This document shows, in pieces, positions 8,142-16,800 of a stretch of 48,809 nucleotides of DNA. The notes under the pieces were generated by a model, which worked only from the letters and a program-made list of their open reading frames with translations, searched no databases and had not been told where the DNA came from. Every line of letters starts with the position of its first letter. Positions within the stretch are counted from its first letter, which is position 1. The position numbers were made by a program, and so were the translations under genes. Source of the stretch: Verrucomicrobiia bacterium (GTDB lineage Bacteria > Verrucomicrobiota > Verrucomicrobiia > Limisphaerales > JADLHS01); assembly GCA_026125285.1 (NCBI GenBank), contig JAHCLO010000040.1, positions 1 to 48,809 of the forward strand, read 5' to 3'.

Positions 8142-9284
8142 TCAGCGTCGTTGCGAGGCCCCGGTCAGTTGTTTGATGTATTCCACCTCGGCGGCGTCAT
8201 AAGGCGTGCCGTCGCGGCGGAGAATGTCATGGAACCACGGGTCGGGTTCGCCGGTGTATTGCTTGGTCCAGGAGTCCCACGGATAAATGGTCTGCGTTTT
8301 GCCGTCCACGAAGCCCCAGCAGTACGCGCCCACCTTGTGTTCCTTGAAGTAACCGAGCACGGGATCGAAGCGGCTGCCGAGGGGCCGGGCCATGAATTCC
8401 GTGCAGAGCAGGGGACGATTGTAACGCTTGAGATTCTCCACGCAATTCGTCGCCTCCTCGATCGGACCATAGCAATGGAATGAAATCACATCTGATTTCT
8501 CGAGTTGCACGCGTTCCGTCGGCGAAAGCTTGTCCGGATCAGGCCAGTTGCCAATCCACACGCCGGAGGTGAGCGGCTGCGTGGGATTCATTTCGCGCGC
8601 CCAGAGGAACGACTTTTGCAGAAGCAGCAGGGCCATCTCCGCTTTGTTCTTCAATTCCACGTCGCGGTATTGCGGCACGGGATTGTTCGGCTCGTTGTAC
8701 AGATCCCAGACCTGCACCCGACGGTCGGTGCGGAAGCGGCCAATCACTGCCTGCACATACTCTTTCAATTCATCCTGGCGGGCGGGGTGCTTGAGGATTT
8801 CCTGTGCGGGACTCTGCACCCAGCCGGAATTGTGGCGGTGCGGATACGGTTCGCGCTGTTTGCCCGGCCGGGCAAACGGATCCCAAACGCCATCGAACAA
8901 CACGAGCATGACGCCGATGCCATGCTGGTCGGCGATGCCCAGGAACTGGTCCACGCGTTTGAGGAAACCGCGGCGGTCCTGCTGCCAGGCGAGATCGTGC
9001 AGGTAAACGCGCACGCTGTTGAAGCCGAGTTGGCTGGCCCAGCCGAGTTCCCGGTCAATGGTGACGGGGGCCCAGGTGTCCGCCTGCCACATTTCGAGTT
9101 GGTTGATGGCGGTGCTGGGGGTGAAGTTGCAGCCGACCAGCCAGGGTTGGCCGGCGTACCAGGCATTGGCTTGTTCGGCCGTCCAGCGGTCGCGGCTTGG
9201 AGCGGCGTGGCGCGGCGTGGTGGTGCAACTGGTAATCAGGGCCAACAAGGCGATCAGCGGAATCGGTTTCATGATTGTGTTCAT
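8142..9284 (-). CDS. Secreted lipoprotein glycoside hydrolase (clan GH-A, cellulase-like)
   Basis: The predicted start at 9284 gives a lipoprotein signal (MNTIMKPIPLIALLALITSC) whose cysteine would be lipidated. The mature protein is a TIM-barrel glycosidase. It has WASQLGFNSVRVYLHD after the first strand, WDLYNEPNNP with the probable acid/base glutamate, and LLCTEFMAR with the probable nucleophile glutamate. That is the pattern of GH5-like and related clan A enzymes acting on beta-linked polysaccharides. The substrate cannot be told from sequence. An alternative start at 9272 would give a slightly shorter signal. It is transcribed away from the DegT operon. Confidence 0.8.
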   Translation of the reverse strand: MNTIMKPIPLIALLALITSCTTTPRHAAPSRDRWTAEQANAWYAGQPWLVGCNFTPSTAINQLEMWQADTWAPVTIDRELGWASQLGFNSVRVYLHDLAWQQDRRGFLKRVDQFLGIADQHGIGVMLVLFDGVWDPFARPGKQREPYPHRHNSGWVQSPAQEILKHPARQDELKEYVQAVIGRFRTDRRVQVWDLYNEPNNPVPQYRDVELKNKAEMALLLLQKSFLWAREMNPTQPLTSGVWIGNWPDPDKLSPTERVQLEKSDVISFHCYGPIEEATNCVENLKRYNRPLLCTEFMARPLGSRFDPVLGYFKEHKVGAYCWGFVDGKTQTIYPWDSWTKQYTGEPDPWFHDILRRDGTPYDAAEVEYIKQLTGASQRR

Positions 9285-9608
9285 AGGCTGGGCAACACCG
9301 GCAACGTTCATGTGATCACGGTCAATGTGCATCGAACCATCGAATGCATCGGCGCGCCATGTATAACCGCTCCCGGCCCGTCAGTTCAACTCCTGTTCAG
9401 ACAAATTTGCGTTCACAGGCGGTGACCGGACGGTGCGATCCGCCCCACGCGTACTTGATGGGAGCGAGTGGGTCTGCTTGGTCCCGGGCAACGGCGAAAG
9501 TGGGGGACCACGCTGGGGCTACAATTGGTTTGACCACCGGCTTGCCGCGCGGTAACACCACATCAGGCTATGAACGCCCTTCAACCATGTGAGTACGGAG
9601 GCATCAAT
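9285..9608. other. Intergenic region between divergent secreted-protein genes
   Basis: These 324 bases separate the glycosidase (minus) from the DegT operon (plus). A good ribosome binding site, GGAGG (9598-9602), lies seven bases before the ATG at 9609 and decides that start over an upstream ATG at 9570. No RNA gene, repeat or conserved frame was seen. Promoters for both directions are expected here but none can be named with confidence. Confidence 0.5.
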
Positions 9609-10961
9609 ATGAAGCGCACATTCAATCGCCGTGATTTCATCGGCACCACTTCTCTCGCCGGCGCCGGGCTGGCTTTCGGTCTGCCCCAGATCACCCGCGG
9701 TGCGGGGACGGCCGCCAAACCCGCCAAGCTCGGCGGCGTCAAGGCGCACCCCGGCGGTTTTCCCGGCTGGCCGGTGTATGATCAAGCAGAAGAAAAGGCG
9801 CTGTTGGACGTGCTCAAAAGCGGGCGATGGTTTCGTGGCAGTGGCACCGCCGTGGCCGAGTTCGAGAAGGAATACGCCGGGCTGACCGGCGCGAAACATT
9901 GTGTGGCCACGTCCTGTGGCACCAGCGCCCTCACCACGGCCCTGGGCGCGCTGGACATCGGGCCGGGCGACGAAGTCATCATTCCGCCCTACACCTTCAT
10001 CGCCACCTACAATGTTGTCGCGCTGAACTACGCGCTGCCCGTCTTTGTGGACACCGATCCGGAGAGTTTTCAAATTGACGCTAACAAGATCGAAGCCGCG
10101 ATTACGAAGGAAACCAAAGCGATTCTGCCCGTGCATATCGGAGGTTCGCCGGCGGATCTCGACAAAATTCTGGCGGTGGCCAACCAGCACAAACTACCCG
10201 TGATTGAAGACGCCTGCCAGGCGCATCTGGCCGAGTGGCGCGGACGCAAGGTTGGCACGCTGGGACTGGCGGGCTGCTTCAGTTTTCAGGCAAGCAAGAA
10301 CCTCAACTCGGGCGAAGGCGGCGCGGTTTTGACCGACAATCCCCAGTTCGCCGAGATCTGCTACAACTTCCACAACCAGGGCCGCGCCAAACAAGTCACC
10401 GGGTATGACTTCACCTACTCCGGCAGTCGCGGCTCCAATCTGCGTTTATCCGAGTTTCAAGGCCGCTTGCTGCTCGCCCAGATGACGCGGGTGATCGAGC
10501 AAACCAACCGGCGCACCGAAAACGCGAATTACCTGACCCGCCTGCTCAACGAGATTCCGGGCATCAAGCCGGCCAAGCTCTACGACGGCACCACGCGCAG
10601 TGCTTATCACCTCTACATGTTCAGCTATGACAAAGACCGCTTTGCCGGACTCGACAAGGGCCGGTTCATCTCGGCGCTGGGCGCGGAAGGCGTGCCGGCG
10701 TCCGGTGGTTACGGGCCAATGAACACGGAAGCCTACGTTTCGGGCCTCGCGCGGAATTCTCGCTTCCTGCGGGTCTATGGTGAGAAGCGGATGCAGCAAT
10801 GGCTGGAACAGAACCGGAACTGTCCGCAAAACGACAAGGTCTGCGAGCGGGCAGTGTGGTTCGCGCAAAACATGCTCCTCGGTCCCCGGAGCGACATGGA
10901 GCAGATCGCCGACGCCATCCGCAAAATTCAAAGTCACGCCGGGGCACTGGCCAAGGCGTAG
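9609..10961 (+). CDS. Tat-exported DegT/DnrJ/EryC1/StrS-family aminotransferase
   Basis: The 450-residue protein starts with a Tat-type signal: NRRDFIG followed by a hydrophobic stretch TTSLAGAGLAFGLP. The rest is a DegT-family PLP enzyme, with ATSCGTSALTTALGALDIGPGDEVI (PLP phosphate region), EDACQAH, and the PLP lysine in SFQASKNLNSGEGG. Family members transfer an amino group to keto sugars during nucleotide-sugar synthesis. An exported version is unusual, because PLP and nucleotide sugars are cytosolic, but it recurs in PVC bacteria next to oxidoreductases. It is the first gene of a plus-strand cluster with a Gfo/Idh protein and a beta-propeller protein. Confidence 0.88.
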   Translation: MKRTFNRRDFIGTTSLAGAGLAFGLPQITRGAGTAAKPAKLGGVKAHPGGFPGWPVYDQAEEKALLDVLKSGRWFRGSGTAVAEFEKEYAGLTGAKHCVATSCGTSALTTALGALDIGPGDEVIIPPYTFIATYNVVALNYALPVFVDTDPESFQIDANKIEAAITKETKAILPVHIGGSPADLDKILAVANQHKLPVIEDACQAHLAEWRGRKVGTLGLAGCFSFQASKNLNSGEGGAVLTDNPQFAEICYNFHNQGRAKQVTGYDFTYSGSRGSNLRLSEFQGRLLLAQMTRVIEQTNRRTENANYLTRLLNEIPGIKPAKLYDGTTRSAYHLYMFSYDKDRFAGLDKGRFISALGAEGVPASGGYGPMNTEAYVSGLARNSRFLRVYGEKRMQQWLEQNRNCPQNDKVCERAVWFAQNMLLGPRSDMEQIADAIRKIQSHAGALAKA

Positions 10962-11077
10962 CGGGCAATCACGACACCGGGGCGGGAGGGAAAATGAATG
11001 GCAACTTGCTGGCAGCCGCAGGTGGGAGTCTGACAGCCAGGGACGGATTTGAGTCATGGCGTTTGGCATTTTCGCCA

Positions 11078-12493
11078 ATGCGCCAGAAGAACTTTCCGGC
11101 CAAGCGCCATTCCCGCCCGCGCCAATACATTCACCGAACACTGGCATTGCTCGGGTTGCTGGCGGTTGCCGCGTCGGCTCAGGAATTCAAGATCATCACG
11201 GTGGATCCAGGCCACTTCCACGCCGCTCTGTTCCAGCGCGAGATGTTGCCCGGCGTGGCGGACACGGCTTGCGTTTACGCCCCGCTGGGGCCGGACCTGA
11301 CCGCGCACCTCAACCGCGTCGCCCGGTTCAATCATCGCCCCGAGAATCCCACGCGGTGGAAGCTCGAAATCTACTCCGGATCGGATTTCTTCGAGCGGAT
11401 GCTGGCCGAACGACGCGGCAGCCTGGTGGTTTTGTCGGGCAACAATCAGCCCAAGCTTGACCGCTTGCTGGCCAGCGTGCGCGCCGGTTTGCATGTGCTG
11501 GCGGACAAACCCTGGATCATCGAACCGGAAGCGTGGCCGAAATTGGAGGCCGCGCTCGAGGCCGCCGATCAGCACAAGGTCGTGGTGTACGATGCCATGA
11601 CCGAGCGTTTTGAGATTACGTGCGTGCTCCAGCGGGAATTGGTGAACGACGGCGCGATCTTTGGCGACATCCTGAGGGGCACGGCCGCCGAGCCGGCGGT
11701 GTTCATGCGCAGCAGGCATTATTTGCTGAAGGAAACAGCCGGAGTCCCGAATCTCCGACCGGTCTGGTTCTTCGACATTAACCAGCAGGGTGAGGGACTG
11801 ACGGACGTGGGCACGCATCTGGTCGAGCATGTCCAATGGACCTTGTTCCCGGAGCAGCCCATAGATTGTCAACGCGACATCCAGGTCCTGCGCGGTTCGC
11901 GCTGGCCGACTCTTCTGAGCCGCGCGCAGTTTCTGCAGGTGACGGGCGCGGCTGATTTCCCGGATTTTCTCCAGTCGTCGGTGAAGGCCGGTCAATTGGA
12001 GTACTTCTGCAACAACACCGTGAGTTACACCCTGCGCGGTGTCCACGTGAAGCTGGACGTGGAATGGGACTTCACCGCGCCGCCGGGAGGCTCGGACACG
12101 CAACTGGCGGTGTTTCGCGGCAGCAAGGCCCGCGTTGAACTGCGGCGGGACAAGGATCAGCAATACCGACCGGAAGTCGTCGTTGTTCCCAGCGCGGGCG
12201 AAATGACCGCGGTGCGAGCGGCGTTGCAGCGCAGAATTGCGGCATGGCAGCCGACGCATCCCGGCGTGGGACTGGAGGAAAGGGGCGGCGAATTGCGATT
12301 GCTAATTCCACCGGCGCTACGCACGAGTCACGAAGAGCATTTTTCGGAACTGGCACGTCGCTTTCTGCAATACGCCCGGGATCCGCAATCCCTGCCCGCC
12401 TGGGAGAAGCCCAATCTGTTGGCCAAGTATTATGTAACCACGCAAGGCGTCGCGCTTGCGCGGCAAGGCGTCCTCCAACCCGCAGTTCATTGA
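11078..12493 (+). CDS. Secreted Gfo/Idh-type oxidoreductase with C-terminal oxidoreductase domain
   Basis: From the ATG at 11078 the 471-residue protein has a positively charged signal peptide ending near VAASAQE. An atypical NAD-binding Gfo/Idh-like domain follows (IITVDPGHFHAALFQREML, LVVLSGNNQPK, GLHVLADKPWII). The C-terminal half carries FFDINQQGEGLTDVGTHLVEHVQW, typical of the putative oxidoreductase C-terminal family found in Bacteroidetes and PVC bacteria. KPW replaces the EKP motif of standard members. It sits 116 bases after the DegT gene and is followed directly by the beta-propeller gene, so a shared role in carbohydrate handling in the periplasm is likely. The substrate is unknown. 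Confidence 0.82.
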   Translation: MRQKNFPAKRHSRPRQYIHRTLALLGLLAVAASAQEFKIITVDPGHFHAALFQREMLPGVADTACVYAPLGPDLTAHLNRVARFNHRPENPTRWKLEIYSGSDFFERMLAERRGSLVVLSGNNQPKLDRLLASVRAGLHVLADKPWIIEPEAWPKLEAALEAADQHKVVVYDAMTERFEITCVLQRELVNDGAIFGDILRGTAAEPAVFMRSRHYLLKETAGVPNLRPVWFFDINQQGEGLTDVGTHLVEHVQWTLFPEQPIDCQRDIQVLRGSRWPTLLSRAQFLQVTGAADFPDFLQSSVKAGQLEYFCNNTVSYTLRGVHVKLDVEWDFTAPPGGSDTQLAVFRGSKARVELRRDKDQQYRPEVVVVPSAGEMTAVRAALQRRIAAWQPTHPGVGLEERGGELRLLIPPALRTSHEEHFSELARRFLQYARDPQSLPAWEKPNLLAKYYVTTQGVALARQGVLQPAVH

Positions 12494-12505
12494 ATGAGAT
12501 CCACT

Positions 12506-13870
12506 ATGAAAACACTCCACCAACTTGCGGCACTCTGGCTGCCCGTACTCTTGGGGTTTGCCTCGGTCCAGGCCCAATCCTCAGGCATCCCGGACGGCAA
12601 TACGTATCAGGGCAAGAGACTCATCGCGAAAACCTACGACTCCGGCTTTGCCCTGGCCCACGACACCTACAACGGCATGGGCACGGGCAGCGACGGGAAG
12701 GTTTATTATGTGCTCAGTTCCGAGAACATTGATGTGGGTGCGCAGATGTATTGTTTTGACCCAAAGAAAAAATCCATCCAGCACCTCGCCGACCTGACCG
12801 AGGCGTGTGGGGAAAAGGGATTGAAGGCGATTCCCCAAGGCAAGAGCCACGTCAACTTCGTGGAGGCCAATGGCAAACTTTATTTCTCCACGCATCTGGG
12901 TGTTTACAGCATCGTGGATGGCATGGAGACGATGGGCATCCCGCCCGCAGGCTACCAATCCTATCCCGGCGGCCATCTGCTGGCGTATGATTTGAAGACG
13001 GGCGCGTTCGAGGACTTTGGCATCGTGCCGGATCGCGAGGGCGTGCTCACCACCAGCATGGACCCGCGCCGCGGACGTATCTTTGGCATCACCTGGCCGA
13101 GTGGCATGTTCTTCCGATACGATCTGGCCACAAAATCCTGGAAGAACTTCGGCAAGATGTGCGCCGAAGGTGAAGCCGCCACCGGCGCTGCTTATCGCAC
13201 GGTCTGCCGTTCCATCGCGGTGGATGTGAATGACGGTTCGGCGTATCTCACCACCTCCGAGGGCGCCATTCTGCGCTATCGTGCCGCCACCGATAGTGTC
13301 GGGCCGGTGGCGGGTGAAACCATGATCAAGGATTATTTCGGCCTCTACGACCCGACTTCACCCGGCCACATGGGTTACAACTGGCGGCAGACGTTTTGGA
13401 GTCCAAGAGACGGCTGGATCTACGGCGTGCATGGCAATTCCGGCTACCTCTTCCGATTTGATCCGCGCGCCGAGCGTCTCGAACTGCTCGACCGCATTAC
13501 CTCCACGCCCAGCAAGCGATCCGGGATGTTCGATCAATTCAGTTACGGTTACTTGGGATTCGCCCCTGGCGCGCAGCACAAGACGATTTACTATCTGACC
13601 GGCGCGCCGATCTATGTGGACGGAAAACGTCTTGCGGGCAAAGCCACGACTGCGATGGGCGAAGCGAAAGGGCTGGAGAACCTGCACTTGATCACGTGGC
13701 ATATCGGGAGCGGCAGATACACCGATCACGGCGCGATCTTCTACGAGGACGGTCAGCGTCCGCTCTACGTGAATTCCATCGCGGTTGGCAAAGACGGGAC
13801 GGTTTACTCCTTGGGCCGGATCAAGCGCCACGGCAAGGTCGTGACCGACCTGTTCGCGGTGAAACCATAA
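12506..13870 (+). CDS. Secreted beta-propeller protein
   Basis: The 454-residue protein has a signal peptide (MKTLHQLAALWLPVLLGF, cleaved near VQAQ). Repeating blade-like segments follow, such as GSDGKVYYVLSSE, NGKLYFSTHLGVYSI, RRGRIFGITWPSG, GSAYLTTSEGAILRY, DGWIYGVHGNSGYLFRFDP and KDGTVYSLGRI. This is the pattern of a six- to eight-bladed beta-propeller of the SMP-30/PQQ-like class. The earlier ATG at 12494 touches the stop of the Gfo/Idh gene and is an alternative start. It ends the DegT-Gfo/Idh cluster and is probably a periplasmic sugar-binding or lyase-like protein. No catalytic residues can be assigned. Confidence 0.75.
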   Translation: MKTLHQLAALWLPVLLGFASVQAQSSGIPDGNTYQGKRLIAKTYDSGFALAHDTYNGMGTGSDGKVYYVLSSENIDVGAQMYCFDPKKKSIQHLADLTEACGEKGLKAIPQGKSHVNFVEANGKLYFSTHLGVYSIVDGMETMGIPPAGYQSYPGGHLLAYDLKTGAFEDFGIVPDREGVLTTSMDPRRGRIFGITWPSGMFFRYDLATKSWKNFGKMCAEGEAATGAAYRTVCRSIAVDVNDGSAYLTTSEGAILRYRAATDSVGPVAGETMIKDYFGLYDPTSPGHMGYNWRQTFWSPRDGWIYGVHGNSGYLFRFDPRAERLELLDRITSTPSKRSGMFDQFSYGYLGFAPGAQHKTIYYLTGAPIYVDGKRLAGKATTAMGEAKGLENLHLITWHIGSGRYTDHGAIFYEDGQRPLYVNSIAVGKDGTVYSLGRIKRHGKVVTDLFAVKP

Positions 13871-13886
13871 CAGCTACGCGCAACCA

Positions 13887-13924
13887 TGCCGGGCAAAATC
13901 GTTGTGCCGATATAATGCCCGGCA
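13887..13924. terminator. Hairpin between convergent genes
   Basis: TGCCGGGC (13887-13894) and GCCCGGCA (13917-13924) are exact inverted repeats around a 22-base AT-rich loop. The hairpin lies 17 bases after the beta-propeller stop and upstream of the convergent dehydrogenase end. There is no U-tract, so it is only a candidate transcription stop. The rest of 13871-14077 shows no other feature. Confidence 0.35.
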
Positions 13925-14077
13925 CGCTCATTTGCACCAGGCTACCCACAGGCTTCGAGAGGTTCTGCGAGGAACTCGGCGCATACAGTCCGCGACAGTA
14001 GCAGGCAATTCCGCGTGGGCTGACGCTGGCGAAACAATCCAGGCCAGCGCCGACCGAGACGACTGTTCTTCGCTGAA

Positions 14078-15181
14078 TCAGACTGCGCCCGCGATCAGAT
14101 CACCCACTTCGCGAGTGCCGTATCCCATTTTGCCGGCCGCCAACGATTGAATCGTGGTATTGATGATCTTCACCACCGCCGCCTCGATGGCCGCCGCCGC
14201 CTGCGCTTCGCCCAGGAAATCGAGCATCATGCCCGCCGCGTTGATGGCGGCAATGGGATTGATCACGTTCAGGCCGGTGTATTTGGGCGCGCTACCGCCC
14301 ATCGGCTCGAACATGCTCGTGCCTTCGGGATTGATGTTGCCGCCCGCCGCCACGCCGAGGCCACCCTGGATCATCGCCGCCAGATCGGTGATGATGTCGC
14401 CGAACATGTTGTCGGTGACAATCACGTCAAACCATTCGGGGTTCTTCACGAACCACATGCAGGTGGCGTCCACGTGGGCGTAATCGCGTTTCACGGTCGG
14501 ATAGTTCGCGCTCAACTCGATGAAGGCGCGTTCCCACAAATCGAACGCGAACGTCAGGACATTGGTCTTGCCGCAAAGCGTGAGTTGCGCGGTTTTGCCG
14601 GCGGCCACGTCTTCGGCTTTCAGCCCCTTCCACGGCTTGCCACCGCGCATCTTTTTCGAGAGATCGAAAGCGTACTTCAAGCAACGCTCCACGCCACGGC
14701 GGGTGTTGACGGACTCCTGAATCGCCACCTCGTGCGGCGTGCCTTTGAACACAAAACCGCCAGACCCGGTGTAAAGGCCCTCGTTGTTTTCGCGCACGAC
14801 GACGAAATCCACGTGTTCCGGGCCCTTGTCCTTGAGCGGGCAATCCTGCGCGCGGTAGAGCTTCACCGGGCGCAAGTTGATGTATTGCTCCAGTTCAAAC
14901 CGCAGTCGCAACAGGATGCCTTTTTCGAGAATGCCCGGTTTGACCTGCGGATGGCCCACGGCGCCGAGGTAAATGGCCTTGAACTTCCGCAACTCCTCCA
15001 CGGCGCTGTCGGGGAGCACTTCACCCGTCTTGAGGTAGCGGTCTCCACCAAAATCGTAAGGATGCCAGTTAAGTTTGAAGCCAAATTTCTGCGCGGCGGC
15101 TTCCGATACTTTCAGGGCCTCGGCGGTGACTTCCGGGCCGGTGCCGTCGCCCCCAATGACTGCGATGTCGTATGTCTTCAT
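14078..15181 (-). CDS. leuB: 3-isopropylmalate dehydrogenase-type decarboxylating dehydrogenase
   Basis: The 367-residue enzyme has the family start IAVIGGDGTGPEVT. The substrate and metal sites are LRFELEQYINLRPVKLY, VVVRENNEGLYTG and DVIVTDNMFGDIITDLAAM. The NAD-binding end contains MFEPMGGSAPKYTG and INPIAAINAAGMML. The length is normal for LeuB. It would oxidise and decarboxylate 3-isopropylmalate in leucine synthesis, in the cytosol. The NNEGLYTG and DATCMW segments are also compatible with tartrate/isocitrate-type relatives, so the substrate is likely but not proven. No other leucine gene is adjacent. Confidence 0.8.
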   Translation of the reverse strand: MKTYDIAVIGGDGTGPEVTAEALKVSEAAAQKFGFKLNWHPYDFGGDRYLKTGEVLPDSAVEELRKFKAIYLGAVGHPQVKPGILEKGILLRLRFELEQYINLRPVKLYRAQDCPLKDKGPEHVDFVVVRENNEGLYTGSGGFVFKGTPHEVAIQESVNTRRGVERCLKYAFDLSKKMRGGKPWKGLKAEDVAAGKTAQLTLCGKTNVLTFAFDLWERAFIELSANYPTVKRDYAHVDATCMWFVKNPEWFDVIVTDNMFGDIITDLAAMIQGGLGVAAGGNINPEGTSMFEPMGGSAPKYTGLNVINPIAAINAAGMMLDFLGEAQAAAAIEAAVVKIINTTIQSLAAGKMGYGTREVGDLIAGAV

Positions 15182-15595
15182 GCGTGATTCAATTCAACCA
15201 GTTGTTCCCAATTGGAGCGAGGATGCTAAATGTTGCAGCGCGCGTGGCAATGGAATTTTGCGGAGTAGTGCTCACGTTTCAAGGCGCGCAGAACCCGCGC
15301 AGAACCCGAGTCCTCACTGCGGAGCTATGCAGGCTTCCAGCCGGCGGAACCAAGAATTCTGGGCTGCGGCCATCGGTAATGCCATGCCGGAATCCACGGG
15401 CGGACGACGCGCCGCTCGAAGTCACCACCCATCCAGCCTCAATGTTGGGAACGGCATTGTTCAAGCCGTTGGCCGGCCAACACAGTGCGGGTTGTTCAAC
15501 TTGGAAGCTGTCAGAAGATCTGACAAAGGACAGGGCCAAATCTTCGATTGGGGTGCAGTGCGATGTGAAGTCGGCCGTTCTGATGTAATGATTTC
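15182..15595. other. 414-base intergenic stretch
   Basis: There is no convincing gene between the dehydrogenase start and the end of the DUF362 gene. Short frames on both strands are composition-driven and lack family motifs. A small direct repeat, GCGCAGAACCC, occurs twice near 15289-15308. The promoter of the dehydrogenase gene should lie at its left end. Confidence 0.4.
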
Positions 15596-16789
15596 TCAAC
15601 CGTACGGGTATCTGGCTTTCTCAAGCGAAAGTCCACGCACGTCAATCTTTGCCAGGTCGGCCGTGCCCAAGCCGGCCTGTTCCGCCAGCAGGAGGTGATT
15701 GTCGCAAATTTCAAACGGCTTGGTGCCGCGGACGGCGCGCGGATTCGCGTAGCCCATCACGGCGGCGCCCACGGCATCGGCGGAAACGGGGTTCAGACCC
15801 GTAATCAACACGCCCGGCGTGGTGAACTTCAACTCCGCCGCGTGCCGGCACCACGGGCCTTCGCCGCCGCTCATGGCGGTAATGCCGTCAATGATGGCGA
15901 GATCAATGGGCCGCGCCGCGCACACATCCACCGTCACGCGTGGCACACGCCAGGTTGGGTCGGTAGTGGAGATGCCGTCCTTCAGGCCGGGCAATTTGAT
16001 GCGCTCGAACCCGCGTGGACTGTGCAGCGGGCCGCGGCCGCCGGTGGCATCCTCGCTGCCGGCCTGATCGCCGTAGAGCGAATTGGGCGTAACGCCGAAC
16101 AGGTTCTTCATGGAGAGCGTCACGCCGGCGGTGACGTGGTTCTTCAGTTTGGCCAGCGAGATCATCACGTCGGTTTCCGCGTACGCGTGGTTCAACTCGA
16201 AGGAGGAGAACATGTAGCCGCCAAAAGGCACCTGCAAAGTTGCATAACGGTTGCCCTGGCCGAGATTGCGGGTGTTTTCAAATTCCACCCGGCCCAGCGC
16301 CGCTAGTGCCCGCAAGTCCCAGTCCGCCAGCGCGAGGGTGGCGGCCAGTTCCGCTTTGCTTTGCGTGGACTCGACGAGACGAACGCGCCGGGCGCCCGCG
16401 TCGAACAGCAGCGCAGTCAATGCACGGACGGTCGCGTAGTGGGTCATAAAAGTCTCGCCGACGGGCCGGCCCAGGAAATCCAAGAACGCCGTGCCCGTGA
16501 GGTTCAGCTTCACCGTTACGGTTTTGGCTTTGACCAGGTGTGCGATGCCGCCCAGCAAATCAAAACTCTGCGCCAGTGCCTCCCGCACTGCCGGGCCATA
16601 GGAACGACAGGCGACAATGGCGACTTTCGCGACAGGGTTCGACCCATTCCTGACGAGTGAATTCGTGGCGGCACTCGACTCGGCAGCAAGCAATTCAGGC
16701 TTGCCATAAGCTAGCGCCAGCGGCGCGCCAGCGGTCAACATTGCACTCCAACGCAAGAATCGGCGGCGGTTGAGGCGATGGTTGCGCAT
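15596..16789 (-). CDS. Tat-exported DUF362 protein
   Basis: The 397-residue protein starts with a Tat signal (NRRRFLRW, then a hydrophobic AMLTAGAPLALAY). It contains DUF362 features: VTVKLNLTG, SLAKLKNHVTAGVTLSMKNLFGVTP and AIIDGITAMSGGEGPW. The family often sits near iron-sulfur proteins, but its reaction is unknown. The KNHVTAGVT...KNLFG block is the conserved core. No ferredoxin domain is present. It starts 11 bases after the stop of the REC-metallo-beta-lactamase gene on the same strand, so the two are probably one operon. Confidence 0.85.
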   Translation of the reverse strand: MRNHRLNRRRFLRWSAMLTAGAPLALAYGKPELLAAESSAATNSLVRNGSNPVAKVAIVACRSYGPAVREALAQSFDLLGGIAHLVKAKTVTVKLNLTGTAFLDFLGRPVGETFMTHYATVRALTALLFDAGARRVRLVESTQSKAELAATLALADWDLRALAALGRVEFENTRNLGQGNRYATLQVPFGGYMFSSFELNHAYAETDVMISLAKLKNHVTAGVTLSMKNLFGVTPNSLYGDQAGSEDATGGRGPLHSPRGFERIKLPGLKDGISTTDPTWRVPRVTVDVCAARPIDLAIIDGITAMSGGEGPWCRHAAELKFTTPGVLITGLNPVSADAVGAAVMGYANPRAVRGTKPFEICDNHLLLAEQAGLGTADLAKIDVRGLSLEKARYPYG

Positions 16790-16800
16790 AATGAGAGACC

